A stretch of 58,938 nucleotides of DNA from Candidatus Heimdallarchaeota archaeon (GCA_015523565.1 WAKA01000122.1:1-58938), one strand, 5' to 3'; shown: positions 1 through 10,368, counted from the stretch's first letter. The notes: a model not told the origin generated them from the letters alone. Translations and numbers: made by a program.

Positions 1-2
1 AA

Positions 3-1841
3 ATAAAACAGGAAAATACGTCAACAATTGATGCAATCAAAAATGAAAGCCAATCTGCGGATGAATTGTTTGAAAGAACAAATAATGACATCAATGAAAT
101 AGGCATAACATACAATGAACTTATAGAGAGCACAAAGGAGAAATTTAATGCCCTAACTAAAGAAATAATCAGGGATAATACTTTAATGGTCGAGAAAACA
201 CAGGAATCTGGCTTGTCATTTTTAAATATGGAGAAAAACGTCATTCAAGGTCAGTTGGAACAAATCAGGGAATATTTTGACAAGACAATCAGTGACAAGA
301 AAAACGAGATGCAATCTGTAATTGATGAGCAACTGAAAATCATTACAAATCAATTAATCAAAAATTTAGACGAGATGACTAGTTCATTCAAACAAAAGGT
401 GAATGAAACAGTTGATTTGCTCGAGAAAGATTACACCAAAAATTTTGAAGATGTGAAAAACAACATTACAGGAACAATTAACAAATCCATAGAAGAAATA
501 AGGGAAAAAGGAGAAAACCATGCCCAAATGATTGATAAGACAGGAGAAGAGATATCAAACAAAGTATCAGATATTCAAAATTCAATTATTGAAAAATTCC
601 AAGATAAAAAAACAGAAATGTCAAATGGTTTTGAGAGATTGATGCAGATAATTGAGGATATTAATTCAAATTTACATCAATTGAAAGATAGTTCAAATGA
701 TGAACTTCAAGAAATATTGCAGAATTTGCATATTGACGTAACCAATCTATCACAAGGTTTTCAGGATCAATGGAAACAGATTGAGGAACAATATAACCAA
801 ACTCTTGAAAATGCGATGAAGAGAATTGATGAGAGTATTCAATTCACAGAAAATGAAATTTCAACAGCAATTCACGATTTACTTAACTATACCAATGACT
901 TGAAAAATGAACTTGAAACAAGTGTGGAAAATATTAACCAAACATTTACCGTAAAATTGAAAGAGATTCGAGAAAGTTATCAAACGGCATTAGAAAATGT
1001 GGGAAATGATGTCATTCAATCTCAGAATGAGGGAATGGAAAATTTCAATACAAAAGTAATAAGCTTAAAGGAAGAATTGAATGACATTTTTAAGAGAAAT
1101 CAAGCACTTGAAGAACAGTTTATTGAAGAAACAACATCCCAAAGCATTGAAATGATGAATGAAATGTCCAATGCCCTCCATGCTTTTAGTTCACAGGTGG
1201 AAAGCCTTGGAATTAAAAGCTTGAACAATATCAAATCAACTATGGACGAAATGAAATCCACACAGATGGAAAAAACAAAAAGCCTCTTGGATGGTTTTGT
1301 TTCCAATTTTGTTCAGAATACCACAATGGTCACCAGTCAAATCGAAGCACTGGCTAATACACTAGATGGTTTTTCAAAGATTATAGATAGCACAGAAACC
1401 CCATCCATCAAAACGACAACAGTTGTTGGAAAGGAACCCATTGTGGAATACATGGCAGATATGCTTGGAAGAGTGAAAAGTAAGGCAACAATTCTTGTTC
1501 CAAATATTGAAATGGTGCCTGATGAAAAAATCCAGCAACTGCCAACAAGAGCACAAGTTACAGTTATCTCTTATATTGACGAGATTACACATAGGGACTG
1601 GATAGACAAAATGCATTCCTGCAATGCCAATGTTACCCTTCGTACCCTGTCACATGGGGGAAATCTTCCAGATTTCATTGGATGTGAAAGAGAGGGCGAA
1701 GAAATCTTGTTAGGGACAATTGATGAGGGATCCAATGATTATGTGGCAGTAGCCAGCTCATCTGAGTATTTTGTCAAAATACTTGGCAACATTGTGATTT
1801 CAGATTATTCAAGAGGTAAAAGCAAACAACTCCAGAAGTAA
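3..1841 (+). CDS. Long coiled-coil protein with C-terminal TrmB-regulatory/PLD-like domain (5' end truncated by window edge)
   Basis: Frame is open from base 3 (IKQENTSTIDAIKNESQSADELFERTNND...) with no clear start; heptad-rich coiled coil; C-terminal alpha/beta segment VEYMADMLGRVKSKATILVPNIEMVPDEKIQQLPTRAQVTVIS... Confidence 0.7.
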   Translation: MKQENTSTIDAIKNESQSADELFERTNNDINEIGITYNELIESTKEKFNALTKEIIRDNTLMVEKTQESGLSFLNMEKNVIQGQLEQIREYFDKTISDKKNEMQSVIDEQLKIITNQLIKNLDEMTSSFKQKVNETVDLLEKDYTKNFEDVKNNITGTINKSIEEIREKGENHAQMIDKTGEEISNKVSDIQNSIIEKFQDKKTEMSNGFERLMQIIEDINSNLHQLKDSSNDELQEILQNLHIDVTNLSQGFQDQWKQIEEQYNQTLENAMKRIDESIQFTENEISTAIHDLLNYTNDLKNELETSVENINQTFTVKLKEIRESYQTALENVGNDVIQSQNEGMENFNTKVISLKEELNDIFKRNQALEEQFIEETTSQSIEMMNEMSNALHAFSSQVESLGIKSLNNIKSTMDEMKSTQMEKTKSLLDGFVSNFVQNTTMVTSQIEALANTLDGFSKIIDSTETPSIKTTTVVGKEPIVEYMADMLGRVKSKATILVPNIEMVPDEKIQQLPTRAQVTVISYIDEITHRDWIDKMHSCNANVTLRTLSHGGNLPDFIGCEREGEEILLGTIDEGSNDYVAVASSSEYFVKILGNIVISDYSRGKSKQLQK

Positions 1842-1903
1842 TTTTAACAATTTCATCTGTCTCATCAATAAGAGGTAAATATGCATGTGCATGTCAAGTT
1901 TCA

Positions 1904-2773
1904 ATGGATGAATTTCGATTAATTGACGCCCACATGCATTGGCACGCACATGAACAGTTGGACCCTGCGGTATTGAATATGGTTAAAAGGGAATTCCCCT
2001 TTCTGTTTAAAGAAAACATTGACTCAGCAGATCCAACACCCATTATAGAGTTGATGAAAAAGGAAAATGTCGAAAAGGGATTTGTAATCAATTATGTGGC
2101 ACCAGAGGTAATGGGATTTACATTCAAAACAAATGAGTGGGTAATTGACTTCTGTGATAAAAGTGAAGGGATGCTAATCCCAGTAGGAGGAGTCGATACA
2201 AAGTCCCATGAAAATGCTGGAGAATTACTTAGACCATATCTTGAAACCAAATCAATTAAGTTGGTGAAAGTTCATGGACCACATCAACTAATTAAGCCGA
2301 ATGAATATCTTACAGGAAATAAAGGGCTTCAAAACCTTTATGAAACTTGTCAGGAATTAAAAATTCCAGTAATAATCCATACAGGCACAAGTATTTTCCC
2401 AAAAGCAAGATCCAGGTATGGACACCCCCTTTATGTTGAAGACATACTGATTGACTTCCCAGACCTTAAGATAATTATTGCCCATGGAGGAAGACCCTTT
2501 TGGACTATGGAGTTTGAATACCTGATGCAGAAATTCAAGAATATTCTTTTTGACATCTCAGGAGTACCACCAAAGTTGCTTCCCAATTATTTTCCCCGTT
2601 TTCACAGATATGCAGATAGAGTGATTTATGGATCTGATTTTCCGTCACCAGGTGTGAAAGGAATTAGAAAAAATGCAGAGTTACTTAACAGTATTTTCGA
2701 CAAGATGGGACTTAATCGTGAAGTCAAAAGCAAAATATTTTATGAAAATGCAAACAAATTGATTAAAACTTAA
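1904..2773 (+). CDS. Amidohydrolase 2 (PF04909-like) metal-dependent hydrolase
   Basis: IDAHMHWH, VIIHTGTS, IIAHGGRPFW and VIYGSDFPSPG motifs of the TIM-barrel amidohydrolase family. Confidence 0.85.
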   Translation: MDEFRLIDAHMHWHAHEQLDPAVLNMVKREFPFLFKENIDSADPTPIIELMKKENVEKGFVINYVAPEVMGFTFKTNEWVIDFCDKSEGMLIPVGGVDTKSHENAGELLRPYLETKSIKLVKVHGPHQLIKPNEYLTGNKGLQNLYETCQELKIPVIIHTGTSIFPKARSRYGHPLYVEDILIDFPDLKIIIAHGGRPFWTMEFEYLMQKFKNILFDISGVPPKLLPNYFPRFHRYADRVIYGSDFPSPGVKGIRKNAELLNSIFDKMGLNREVKSKIFYENANKLIKT

Positions 2774-2854
2774 GATTGTATCATAATTTTTGCGATATCC
2801 TTTGACGAGTTAACTCCTAAAATGTTTATAAGAACAAAATGAGTATCATGCTTG

Positions 2855-4048
2855 ATGCGTTTCAGATGGATAATATTGTTAGTGGTAATTGGAAGTTTAA
2901 GCATAAATCCTTCCAATGCATTTGTAATAGAAAGAAGTGACGTGAATCTTCCACAGATCAATATTACAAATGCAACCTATATTTCAGTAGTTTTGTCAAA
3001 TATCCCGACAGAAGTCGATGATGGCTCAGCAGTCAATATTTCAGTGGCATTTACAACTGACGACTTGAATGGTTCATTGGTGGACCTTGCTTTGGAAACA
3101 ACAGCAGGGACATTTGAAAATAATCAATCAATGATATCATTTCAATTTGCGGCTGAAAACAAGACAATTTTTGTTACTTGGTATGCACCAATACTGTATG
3201 AGCAAGATATTGATGCAACAATTTCAGCAAGGGCAGTACTTGATGAGTTGGAAGATACCGATTCAAAACAAGTCCATGTAAAAATGATTTTCTTTGATTT
3301 TGAAGCAACTTGGATAACTTTAGACAAATATTATCAAAATAAAACAGCACCAATCACTTTAAGGGTTACACAAGGTTCAAAACCAATTGAAGGGGCAATG
3401 GTTGGATTTGCCCTTGAGGTTGGTAAGTTTGTTGAAAGCAAGACAGATTCAGTTAACATAGAAACAAATTCAAGCGGATATGCTACTGCTTTCATTGATT
3501 TTAGTGGTCAAGAGTTTCTATTTGAAGAAACAAATATTGAGATTTCTGCTGTCGTTACAAAACTGAAATTCAATGAATTGCTAGTCAATACAACTATAAC
3601 CGTCATAAAGAGTGCATTAATCCCAATGGTAACCATTGATTTCTCTAAAGGAGAGGACAATGGACACCCATTTGCAATATTTGCAATCAACGCAACACTA
3701 AGCGGAAGACCTTGGATTAATGCTACATTCAAAATTGTAGCAACAGGGGGTACTTTTGAGAATGGTGAAAGCCAGATTTTTGTGAAAACAAATGCATCAG
3801 GGTTGGTAACAGTAAAATGGACTGCTGACGGAATTCCTCAAACAAAAGACGATATTGTGGTATTCTTTACTGTAGACCTTACATCAATTGAGTATGGTAC
3901 GATTGATCAAATGTCCTACAATTTGACCATTGCAGGAACAAATCCAGTCCAGAATCTACCAAGTTCACTAACGACTGGAAATTCGGCACCGTTATTCGTA
4001 TTGCCTTGGATATTAGTAGTGCCACAAATCAGGAGGAGGAAAAAATGA
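2855..4048 (+). CDS. Secreted Ig-like (Big-1/invasin-like) domain protein with C-terminal hydrophobic anchor
   Basis: Signal peptide MRFRWIILLVVIGSLSINPSNAF; repeated Ig-like signatures (GTFENGESQ...NASGLVTVKWTADG); C-terminal PLFVLPWILVVPQIRRRKK; stop overlaps the next ATG. Confidence 0.7.
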   Translation: MRFRWIILLVVIGSLSINPSNAFVIERSDVNLPQINITNATYISVVLSNIPTEVDDGSAVNISVAFTTDDLNGSLVDLALETTAGTFENNQSMISFQFAAENKTIFVTWYAPILYEQDIDATISARAVLDELEDTDSKQVHVKMIFFDFEATWITLDKYYQNKTAPITLRVTQGSKPIEGAMVGFALEVGKFVESKTDSVNIETNSSGYATAFIDFSGQEFLFEETNIEISAVVTKLKFNELLVNTTITVIKSALIPMVTIDFSKGEDNGHPFAIFAINATLSGRPWINATFKIVATGGTFENGESQIFVKTNASGLVTVKWTADGIPQTKDDIVVFFTVDLTSIEYGTIDQMSYNLTIAGTNPVQNLPSSLTTGNSAPLFVLPWILVVPQIRRRKK

Positions 4049-7000
4049 TGAAGTTAAGCAATAAAAAATCAGTATCACCAGCTTTTGCAGTGGTTCTTAT
4101 TGTAGCAGTCACAATTGCAGCAGGAGTAAGTGTTTATGTAATTGTGAATAATAATTTTTCAGATAAAACATCTGTAACAGTTACTACCAGTCCCATAATT
4201 TATGATCATAACAATGATGGGATGATTGATGCAATAAAAATTTCAATTAAAAACAATGGACCAGACATGAATGCCTCGTATGTAGCTTTCATTGATTCAG
4301 ATGGTACTTACCAATGGTTCATTGGAGAACAGGAAGAAACTGTTTTGATAAAAGATCAAGAAATTTCAATTCTCTTATTCACAAATTCAACTAGTGATCA
4401 ATTGAATCCAACTTCGACCGTAACAATTCTTTTTGGGGAATCTGTTTCAAACTATGGTCAGACTACAGTTGAGCTTCCTGACAATCCAACAGTGCCAGAT
4501 CCAGTTACGGTCACGGTAACAGCAGGTGGAAAATCTGTTTCAGGAACGCAAATATCCTTTACAACACCTGCAGGGGTACCTGCGAGCGTTCCACCAACCT
4601 CAACGGACAGTAACGGAAAAGCATCATTTTATCTATTGCCAAACAAATATATTGCCAAAACTTCTGATGGCAAGACATCGGAGACATTCGACTCCCTCTA
4701 TACAAAATCAGTCTCAATTTCAGGAACATCACAAACAGTCAGTGTGCTTGTTTTGGATACCAGCGGTTCACCACTTTCAGGAACAAGTGTATATACTACA
4801 GACACATCACAGAATGATTTGGGTGGATCTGCAATTACCAATTCAAGCGGTTATGCAGATTTCACTCTTTCAACAGGGAAATATCTGTTCAGAGCAAATT
4901 ATCTTGGTCAGAATTATTGGTCTTCACAACTTGACGTACCATCAAACACAAAAACATTGACAATCCAGATCAGCTCGGGAACTCTTAATGGAAGTGTCTA
5001 TTTTGGTGATGTAAAGGTTGAAAAGACACTTTACCTTAGGTTGTATACTGCAAACAATGTTTCCCTGAATTATCATTATTCAACTAATGCATCAGGATAT
5101 TTCTCTTTCACTCGCGGAGTAGTTGCAGGTCTGTATCGTTTGAGGTTGACATTTCAAGGCAAATACTATTGGAGTCAAGTACTGTCCACAAGTACCCCCA
5201 ATCTCAAAGCAAACTTTGGAGGGGGATACCTAACAGTCAATATTACTGTAGGAAATGAACCAATCAGAAATAGGGTTTTCACAAGACTTTACAATAGCAA
5301 TAACCAATCCATGTGGTTGTACTCTTACACCAATGCTACAGGAGGTGTCTCATATGGAGCAGTCCCCCGAGGAAATTATCGGATCAGACTCGATTGGTTG
5401 AGGATGTATACATATTCTACAGCATTTAAGCATACAGGCAAAGCGTTAACCGTCAATTACAATGGAGGACCCATGATTTACCAAATCCGTCTTAATGATT
5501 CAGCTATCAGAAACAGGGTACTTGTTAGGTTATTTACTGCAAGTGGTTTGTATACTTACCTGTATGCATACACAAACAGCACAGGATATGTGAACTTTGG
5601 GAATGTACTTGCAGCGAATTATAAATTTAGAATTGATTGGCTGAGAATGTACAACTTTACGTCAACTTTTTACCATGACGGGGTAAGTCCGAAGGTTGTA
5701 GACATTGAAGGATATTCATTGACAGTCAAGATAACAGTAGGAGGAGAACCAATCAGAGAAAGAGTTCTTATAAGACTTTTTACCTCCACAAAGCTGTATA
5801 CATATCTCTATGCATATACTAATGCAACAGGCTACGTAAATTTTGGAAGCATACTTGCAGGTCATTTCAGATTGAGGGTGGATTGGCTTAGGCAGTATGT
5901 ATATTCAAGTGTGTTCACTCACAACAATGCAAGCGCCAAAACCTTAAACTTTGCAGGAGGACAACTAGTTGTTAAAATCAACATTGCAGGAGAACCAATT
6001 CGGGATAGAGTATTGACAAGGCTCTTCTACAGTAGTGGATCAACCAATCTCTATTCCTATTATTATGCATATACAAATGCATCAGGGTATGTGAATTTTG
6101 GAGCAATTCTTAATGGAACTTACAAGCTTAGGATTGATTGGTTAAGGCAATATACCTTCACTAGTCAAATAGACCATCAAGATAACACTCCGAAAACAGT
6201 CAACATGAATGGAGGTAGACTTTTAGTACACCTAACAACAGAAGGATATGATTTGCCAAATAGAGCATTGACAAGACTTTTTGTCAATTCTACATCATTA
6301 TATACCTATCTCTATGCATATACAAATGCCACTGGTTGGGTGGACTACGGCACAATACTTGAAGGAACATATAAATTAAGAATTGATTGGCTTAGACTGT
6401 ATACATTTACAGGTGCATTTACACATGCGAATTCAACACCAAAAGCACTTGATTTACATGGAGGAAAGCTAGTTGTTAAAGTTAACATTGGTGGTGAGCC
6501 TGTTACAAGAAGAACATTAGTAAGACTGTTCACTAACAATTTGCTATATACCTATAAATATGCATATACAAACTCCACAGGATATGCAGATTTTGGACCT
6601 ATCCTTGCAGGAAACTTTACTCTTAGATATGACACATTGAGACAGTATGTGTATTCTACATATTTCTTCCATAACAATAGCATGGTGCAAAGTGTAAACC
6701 ATGCAGGTACAGTAAGACTCACCATCCATGTGCTAGACGGAGCAAATTCAAACGCACCGTTGGCTCAAAACCAATTAATCAGGTTATTTTTGGATACAGG
6801 TACCTATACCTACCTCTATGCATATACGAACAGTTCAGGATATGTAACCTTTACATCAATCCTTAACAATACCTATAAAATCAGATGGGACAATCCAAAT
6901 CCAGACATCTATTCATCAATTTTCAATGTCAACGATACAACAAGTGCCACAATAGAAATTGTGCTAAGTTCCTCTGGTGGATTGATCAATACATCTTTGC

Positions 7001-7056
7001 CTTTTGCAAATGTCGCCACAAATGATACTGTTTGGCGAAAAGAAGATGAATTGTGA
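4045..7056 (+). CDS. Giant type-IV-pilin-like surface protein with tandem ~83-aa beta-sandwich-like repeats
   Basis: AGGAGG RBS then ATG; N-terminal KLSNKKSVSPAFAVVLIVAVTIAAGVSVYVIV typical of archaeal class III (pilin) signal; repeats of RLF..(Y)TYLYAYTNxTGYVxFGxILxGxYKLRIDWLR. Confidence 0.85.
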   Translation: MMKLSNKKSVSPAFAVVLIVAVTIAAGVSVYVIVNNNFSDKTSVTVTTSPIIYDHNNDGMIDAIKISIKNNGPDMNASYVAFIDSDGTYQWFIGEQEETVLIKDQEISILLFTNSTSDQLNPTSTVTILFGESVSNYGQTTVELPDNPTVPDPVTVTVTAGGKSVSGTQISFTTPAGVPASVPPTSTDSNGKASFYLLPNKYIAKTSDGKTSETFDSLYTKSVSISGTSQTVSVLVLDTSGSPLSGTSVYTTDTSQNDLGGSAITNSSGYADFTLSTGKYLFRANYLGQNYWSSQLDVPSNTKTLTIQISSGTLNGSVYFGDVKVEKTLYLRLYTANNVSLNYHYSTNASGYFSFTRGVVAGLYRLRLTFQGKYYWSQVLSTSTPNLKANFGGGYLTVNITVGNEPIRNRVFTRLYNSNNQSMWLYSYTNATGGVSYGAVPRGNYRIRLDWLRMYTYSTAFKHTGKALTVNYNGGPMIYQIRLNDSAIRNRVLVRLFTASGLYTYLYAYTNSTGYVNFGNVLAANYKFRIDWLRMYNFTSTFYHDGVSPKVVDIEGYSLTVKITVGGEPIRERVLIRLFTSTKLYTYLYAYTNATGYVNFGSILAGHFRLRVDWLRQYVYSSVFTHNNASAKTLNFAGGQLVVKINIAGEPIRDRVLTRLFYSSGSTNLYSYYYAYTNASGYVNFGAILNGTYKLRIDWLRQYTFTSQIDHQDNTPKTVNMNGGRLLVHLTTEGYDLPNRALTRLFVNSTSLYTYLYAYTNATGWVDYGTILEGTYKLRIDWLRLYTFTGAFTHANSTPKALDLHGGKLVVKVNIGGEPVTRRTLVRLFTNNLLYTYKYAYTNSTGYADFGPILAGNFTLRYDTLRQYVYSTYFFHNNSMVQSVNHAGTVRLTIHVLDGANSNAPLAQNQLIRLFLDTGTYTYLYAYTNSSGYVTFTSILNNTYKIRWDNPNPDIYSSIFNVNDTTSATIEIVLSSSGGLINTSLPFANVATNDTVWRKEDEL
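4985..6965 (+). repeat. About eight diverged tandem units (~246-255 bp, ~83 aa) inside the pilin-like CDS
   Basis: Recurrent tatgcatatacaaa(c/t)...aca/tcaggatatgtgaattttgga block at roughly 5.56, 5.81, 6.06, 6.31, 6.56 and 6.82 kb, plus two more diverged units upstream. Confidence 0.85.
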
Positions 7057-7065
7057 GGTGGTTTT

Positions 7066-9009
7066 GTGAAGTACCAAACAATTATCCTCCTGTTATTTAT
7101 CCCATTTGCATCGTTTCTACCCACTTATGCAAATTATGCGGATTTGGATGGATCTGCGATAATAGCGCCAAACACAGTGCAATCAGGCAAGGAAGTCATC
7201 ATTGATATCTATGTGGCAAATAGTACAAACAGTCCAATACAAGGCGCTACCGTTTCAATAATGGCATCAAATGGAACATTTCTTTCAGTCGTTAATGGTG
7301 ACCCGCCTACATTTTTGGATAATTTGACAGTTGAAGCAGTAAGTAATGCTTCAGGTTATGTCAGAGTATTATGGAAAGCACCAATTACAAATTTCCTGTT
7401 TCCAACCATAGACATACAGTTCGTTGCAGATGTTTTCTATCAATCAGAAGGAATTTCAATTACACTAATACATAATCTCGTAGTATCAGAACCAGATGTG
7501 AGCATGATACAGAACATTGCCACAAATATGACTTCTGAAATTCAGGCAGGAAGTACCTTATCCATAAAAACAGAAATCAAGGACACCCAAAACCAACCTG
7601 CAACGGGTGTACAAGTAACAATGCAAACAGGTGTCGGCAATTTCTCAGAAACACAGCAATCACAAGTGCAGAAAATCACCAATGAGAACGGGATTGTGAT
7701 TGCCTCTTGGCAAGCGCCAAATCTTACAATTGACAATCCAATAGTCAATGATACTTTGGACATCTTTGTTGAAGCGGCACCAAATGTCAATAATTCCATT
7801 TCAGTTCCTTTTGCAGTTCTCCTTACCGCCAACGGAACAATCACTTTGAACATATTTTCACCAGAAAAAGTCAATGAAAGCCAGATTGTATCATTGGCAT
7901 TCAATGTCAATTATGGAAATACATCGGCTAGTGGAGCAGAAATTCAGATATCCGCAGAAAGGGGACTGTTCAACAATGATCAGGGAAGCTTTTCCCTTTC
8001 TGATAAAATTCTTGTTGCAAATGAAACTGGGTTTGCCCAGACACAATGGCAAGCACCAATATTAGATGGCAACAATGCGGAAATTAGTGTCTTCTCAGTC
8101 ATTGTTCAATATGGTGAAAAATCAATATTTGACCAATTTGAAATTTCAGTCAGTCCCATATTGTCAAAAGCAAGTATCCAATGGCTTTCTGAAACAGAGG
8201 GATGGATACAGAACAAGACAATTCCAGTAAAACTCAAGGTGCTTGATCCGTCAACTGCTCTCCCCATAGAAAATGCGACGGTTCAATTGTCATCTGAAAT
8301 TGGAATTTGGAACGAGACACATACATCTACAGTGGAATTGCTCACTAGTACTGATGGGATTGCAATTGCCCATTTAGACCTTTCAGATGTCAGTTTTGAG
8401 TTTGAGTTCAATGAAGTGCAAATACTTGCCACAGTGGCTGGCAAGAAATTGACTACAATTACATCAAACATAACATTGAATGTCCAAAGAGTCATCACAT
8501 ATCCTGAAGGAACATCCACAATATCCAAGTCAACAATTTCACAAGGAGAAAATGTCACTGTTTCTGTAAGCGTTACACAAAATGGTCTGAAGGCACAAGG
8601 AATTACTGTTGAATTGATTGCAACGGCAGGAAGCTTTCCGCAATCCCAATCAGGCATAAAAACAACATATAGAATAAAAACAGACGCCAATGGAGAAGTA
8701 AAAGCAATATGGGCAGCATCCGACCTACCAGCATCATCAAATGACAATTTGACCATATATATAACAGTCAATTTGATATATGAAGGAAAATCAATTGAGG
8801 TAAATATCCACAAAATTGATGTCTTAATTCCTAAAAAGACTACAGAAGCAAATCAAAAAGAGACTGCAACAAACCCATTTGAATCAGCTGATCTATCAGA
8901 TCCTGGAAACAAGCAGACACAATTGCTTGGAAGTACAGTACTGATAGGTGTTATTTTAGGAGCTTCTGTTGGCGTAATAGTCATAATGAGAAAAGTCAAG
9001 AAAGCATAA
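7066..9009 (+). CDS. Secreted multi-Ig (Big-1-like) protein with C-terminal TM anchor
   Basis: Signal peptide MKYQTIILLLFIPFASFLPTYA; about five Ig-like repeats (GAxVxxxAxxGxF...NxxGxAxxxWxAP); C-terminal TM LLGSTVLIGVILGASVGVIVIMRKVKKA. Confidence 0.75.
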   Translation: MKYQTIILLLFIPFASFLPTYANYADLDGSAIIAPNTVQSGKEVIIDIYVANSTNSPIQGATVSIMASNGTFLSVVNGDPPTFLDNLTVEAVSNASGYVRVLWKAPITNFLFPTIDIQFVADVFYQSEGISITLIHNLVVSEPDVSMIQNIATNMTSEIQAGSTLSIKTEIKDTQNQPATGVQVTMQTGVGNFSETQQSQVQKITNENGIVIASWQAPNLTIDNPIVNDTLDIFVEAAPNVNNSISVPFAVLLTANGTITLNIFSPEKVNESQIVSLAFNVNYGNTSASGAEIQISAERGLFNNDQGSFSLSDKILVANETGFAQTQWQAPILDGNNAEISVFSVIVQYGEKSIFDQFEISVSPILSKASIQWLSETEGWIQNKTIPVKLKVLDPSTALPIENATVQLSSEIGIWNETHTSTVELLTSTDGIAIAHLDLSDVSFEFEFNEVQILATVAGKKLTTITSNITLNVQRVITYPEGTSTISKSTISQGENVTVSVSVTQNGLKAQGITVELIATAGSFPQSQSGIKTTYRIKTDANGEVKAIWAASDLPASSNDNLTIYITVNLIYEGKSIEVNIHKIDVLIPKKTTEANQKETATNPFESADLSDPGNKQTQLLGSTVLIGVILGASVGVIVIMRKVKKA

Positions 9010-9125
9010 GACCGATACAAAAATCCCCCATACATTTAACATTTTTATGACAAAAAACCATTCTTGCAAGAAAACATCGATAAGCCTTTAATGGGATTGT
9101 TTCCCCCTAGCATTGGAGATAATCT

Positions 9126-9317
9126 GTGAAGCTACATCAAAGGCTATTCTTTTATACAATGATTATTATGGGGATTACATTTCTTATCATAGGGTATGCC
9201 CTTGATGAGTCAAAGATCCTTGAAACAGTAGATAACAGTCGCCTTGAAAGACTTGGCGCCTGGAGAGATTTTTTGACCACATGGCTATGGGGAATGAACC
9301 CCCCCAATAATCCATAG
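9126..9317 (+). CDS. Small single-TM protein, translationally linked to the NapH-like protein
   Basis: GGAGAT SD then GTG start; N-terminal TM FFYTMIIMGITFLIIGYAL; stop directly upstream of the next gene's start region. Confidence 0.6.
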   Translation: MKLHQRLFFYTMIIMGITFLIIGYALDESKILETVDNSRLERLGAWRDFLTTWLWGMNPPNNP

Positions 9318-9326
9318 GTGAGGCAT

Positions 9327-10271
9327 ATGTCAACAGCAAACAATCCAGAAACGAATTTCTTTGCCAATTGGCTCAATACTTTATCACATAAAAGAATCAG
9401 GATGTTAAGATTGTTAACGCAAATAACATTCTTTTTAGTCCTCAATGGAGCTTTTCTCAAGCTGAAAAGAATGCCATTGCCCCTTCCTGTCCATATACCG
9501 CCTGGGAGCCCATATGCAATTGCTTGGGGTGGGTTTAGTGCCATACAGTTCATATTGTCCAGTGGACAATTCCCGTTTTTTGCGTTAGGGATATTCTTCA
9601 TCACAGGAGCGATAAGCGGAAGGCTTTTCTGCGGATGGGTTTGCCCAGTTGGATTTTGGCAGGATATTCTTGATTTTATAGGCTCCATCAGCAGGATTCC
9701 TAAATTTCAGGTAACGAGAAAAACGGATGAAGGCTTTAAGGAAATCCCCATGACATTGGCAGTTGCCGCTTTTGTGTGGAGCTCGTGGATGGGGATATCT
9801 AGACTTAAAGGAGAACTGGTTGCAGACAATGCCTTTTCAAGAATGATATTTGATGCGGTGGATCCAGCGGGAACATTATTTGTCACATGGTTTTACGCCA
9901 TTTTCTGGAAAATAGTCCCTGGAAAAGACAGCTTTTTCTCAGATGTGGGTTCGGATCTTAATTTCGTGATTTTCAATTCCATAGTACTTGTTGCAGTATT
10001 GATTATGTCTCTCAAAGTCCCAAGATTTTATTGCCGATATATTTGTCCAACTGGAGCGCTTCTAGGATATTGCAGTCAAGCAAGCCTCTTGACTATCAAA
10101 AGAAATCCTTTGAATTGTGAGGAAGGTTGCCGGGAATGTGAAAGAGCTTGTCCAATGAAAGTTCCATTAACTGAGTTTGGACTTGAAGGCATTTCAGACC
10201 AAGCATGCATTCAATGTGGGGACTGTATAGATAAATGTCCAGAAGCCCTTTCATTTGGAATAAGAATTTGA
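9327..10271 (+). CDS. NapH/NosR-like polyferredoxin membrane protein
   Basis: Multiple TMs; FCGWVCPVGFWQDI, YCRYICPTGALLGY, CEEGCRECERACPMKVP, CIQCGDCIDKCPEAL. Confidence 0.85.
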   Translation: MSTANNPETNFFANWLNTLSHKRIRMLRLLTQITFFLVLNGAFLKLKRMPLPLPVHIPPGSPYAIAWGGFSAIQFILSSGQFPFFALGIFFITGAISGRLFCGWVCPVGFWQDILDFIGSISRIPKFQVTRKTDEGFKEIPMTLAVAAFVWSSWMGISRLKGELVADNAFSRMIFDAVDPAGTLFVTWFYAIFWKIVPGKDSFFSDVGSDLNFVIFNSIVLVAVLIMSLKVPRFYCRYICPTGALLGYCSQASLLTIKRNPLNCEEGCRECERACPMKVPLTEFGLEGISDQACIQCGDCIDKCPEALSFGIRI

Positions 10272-10368
10272 AATTGAAATTTTCCGAGTGTAAAGTTGGA
10301 TGAAATTGTGCAACCAATAGGTAGCGTTTAAAATAGGTTCGTTCATTTCAAGTTAGGAGCAGAAAAAC

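Noticed and set aside
4526-4960. 144-aa alternative-frame ORF inside the pilin-like gene
   Set aside because: His/Gln-rich out-of-frame translation, no start signal, fully inside a supported CDS.
8283-8813. 176-aa antisense ORF inside the Ig-protein gene
   Set aside because: Opposite a well-supported CDS; composition is low-information and matches no family; typical of spurious antisense ORFs here.
9152-9688. 178-aa antisense ORF opposite the ferredoxin membrane gene
   Set aside because: Sense strand encodes a clear NapH-like protein; no motif in the antisense product.
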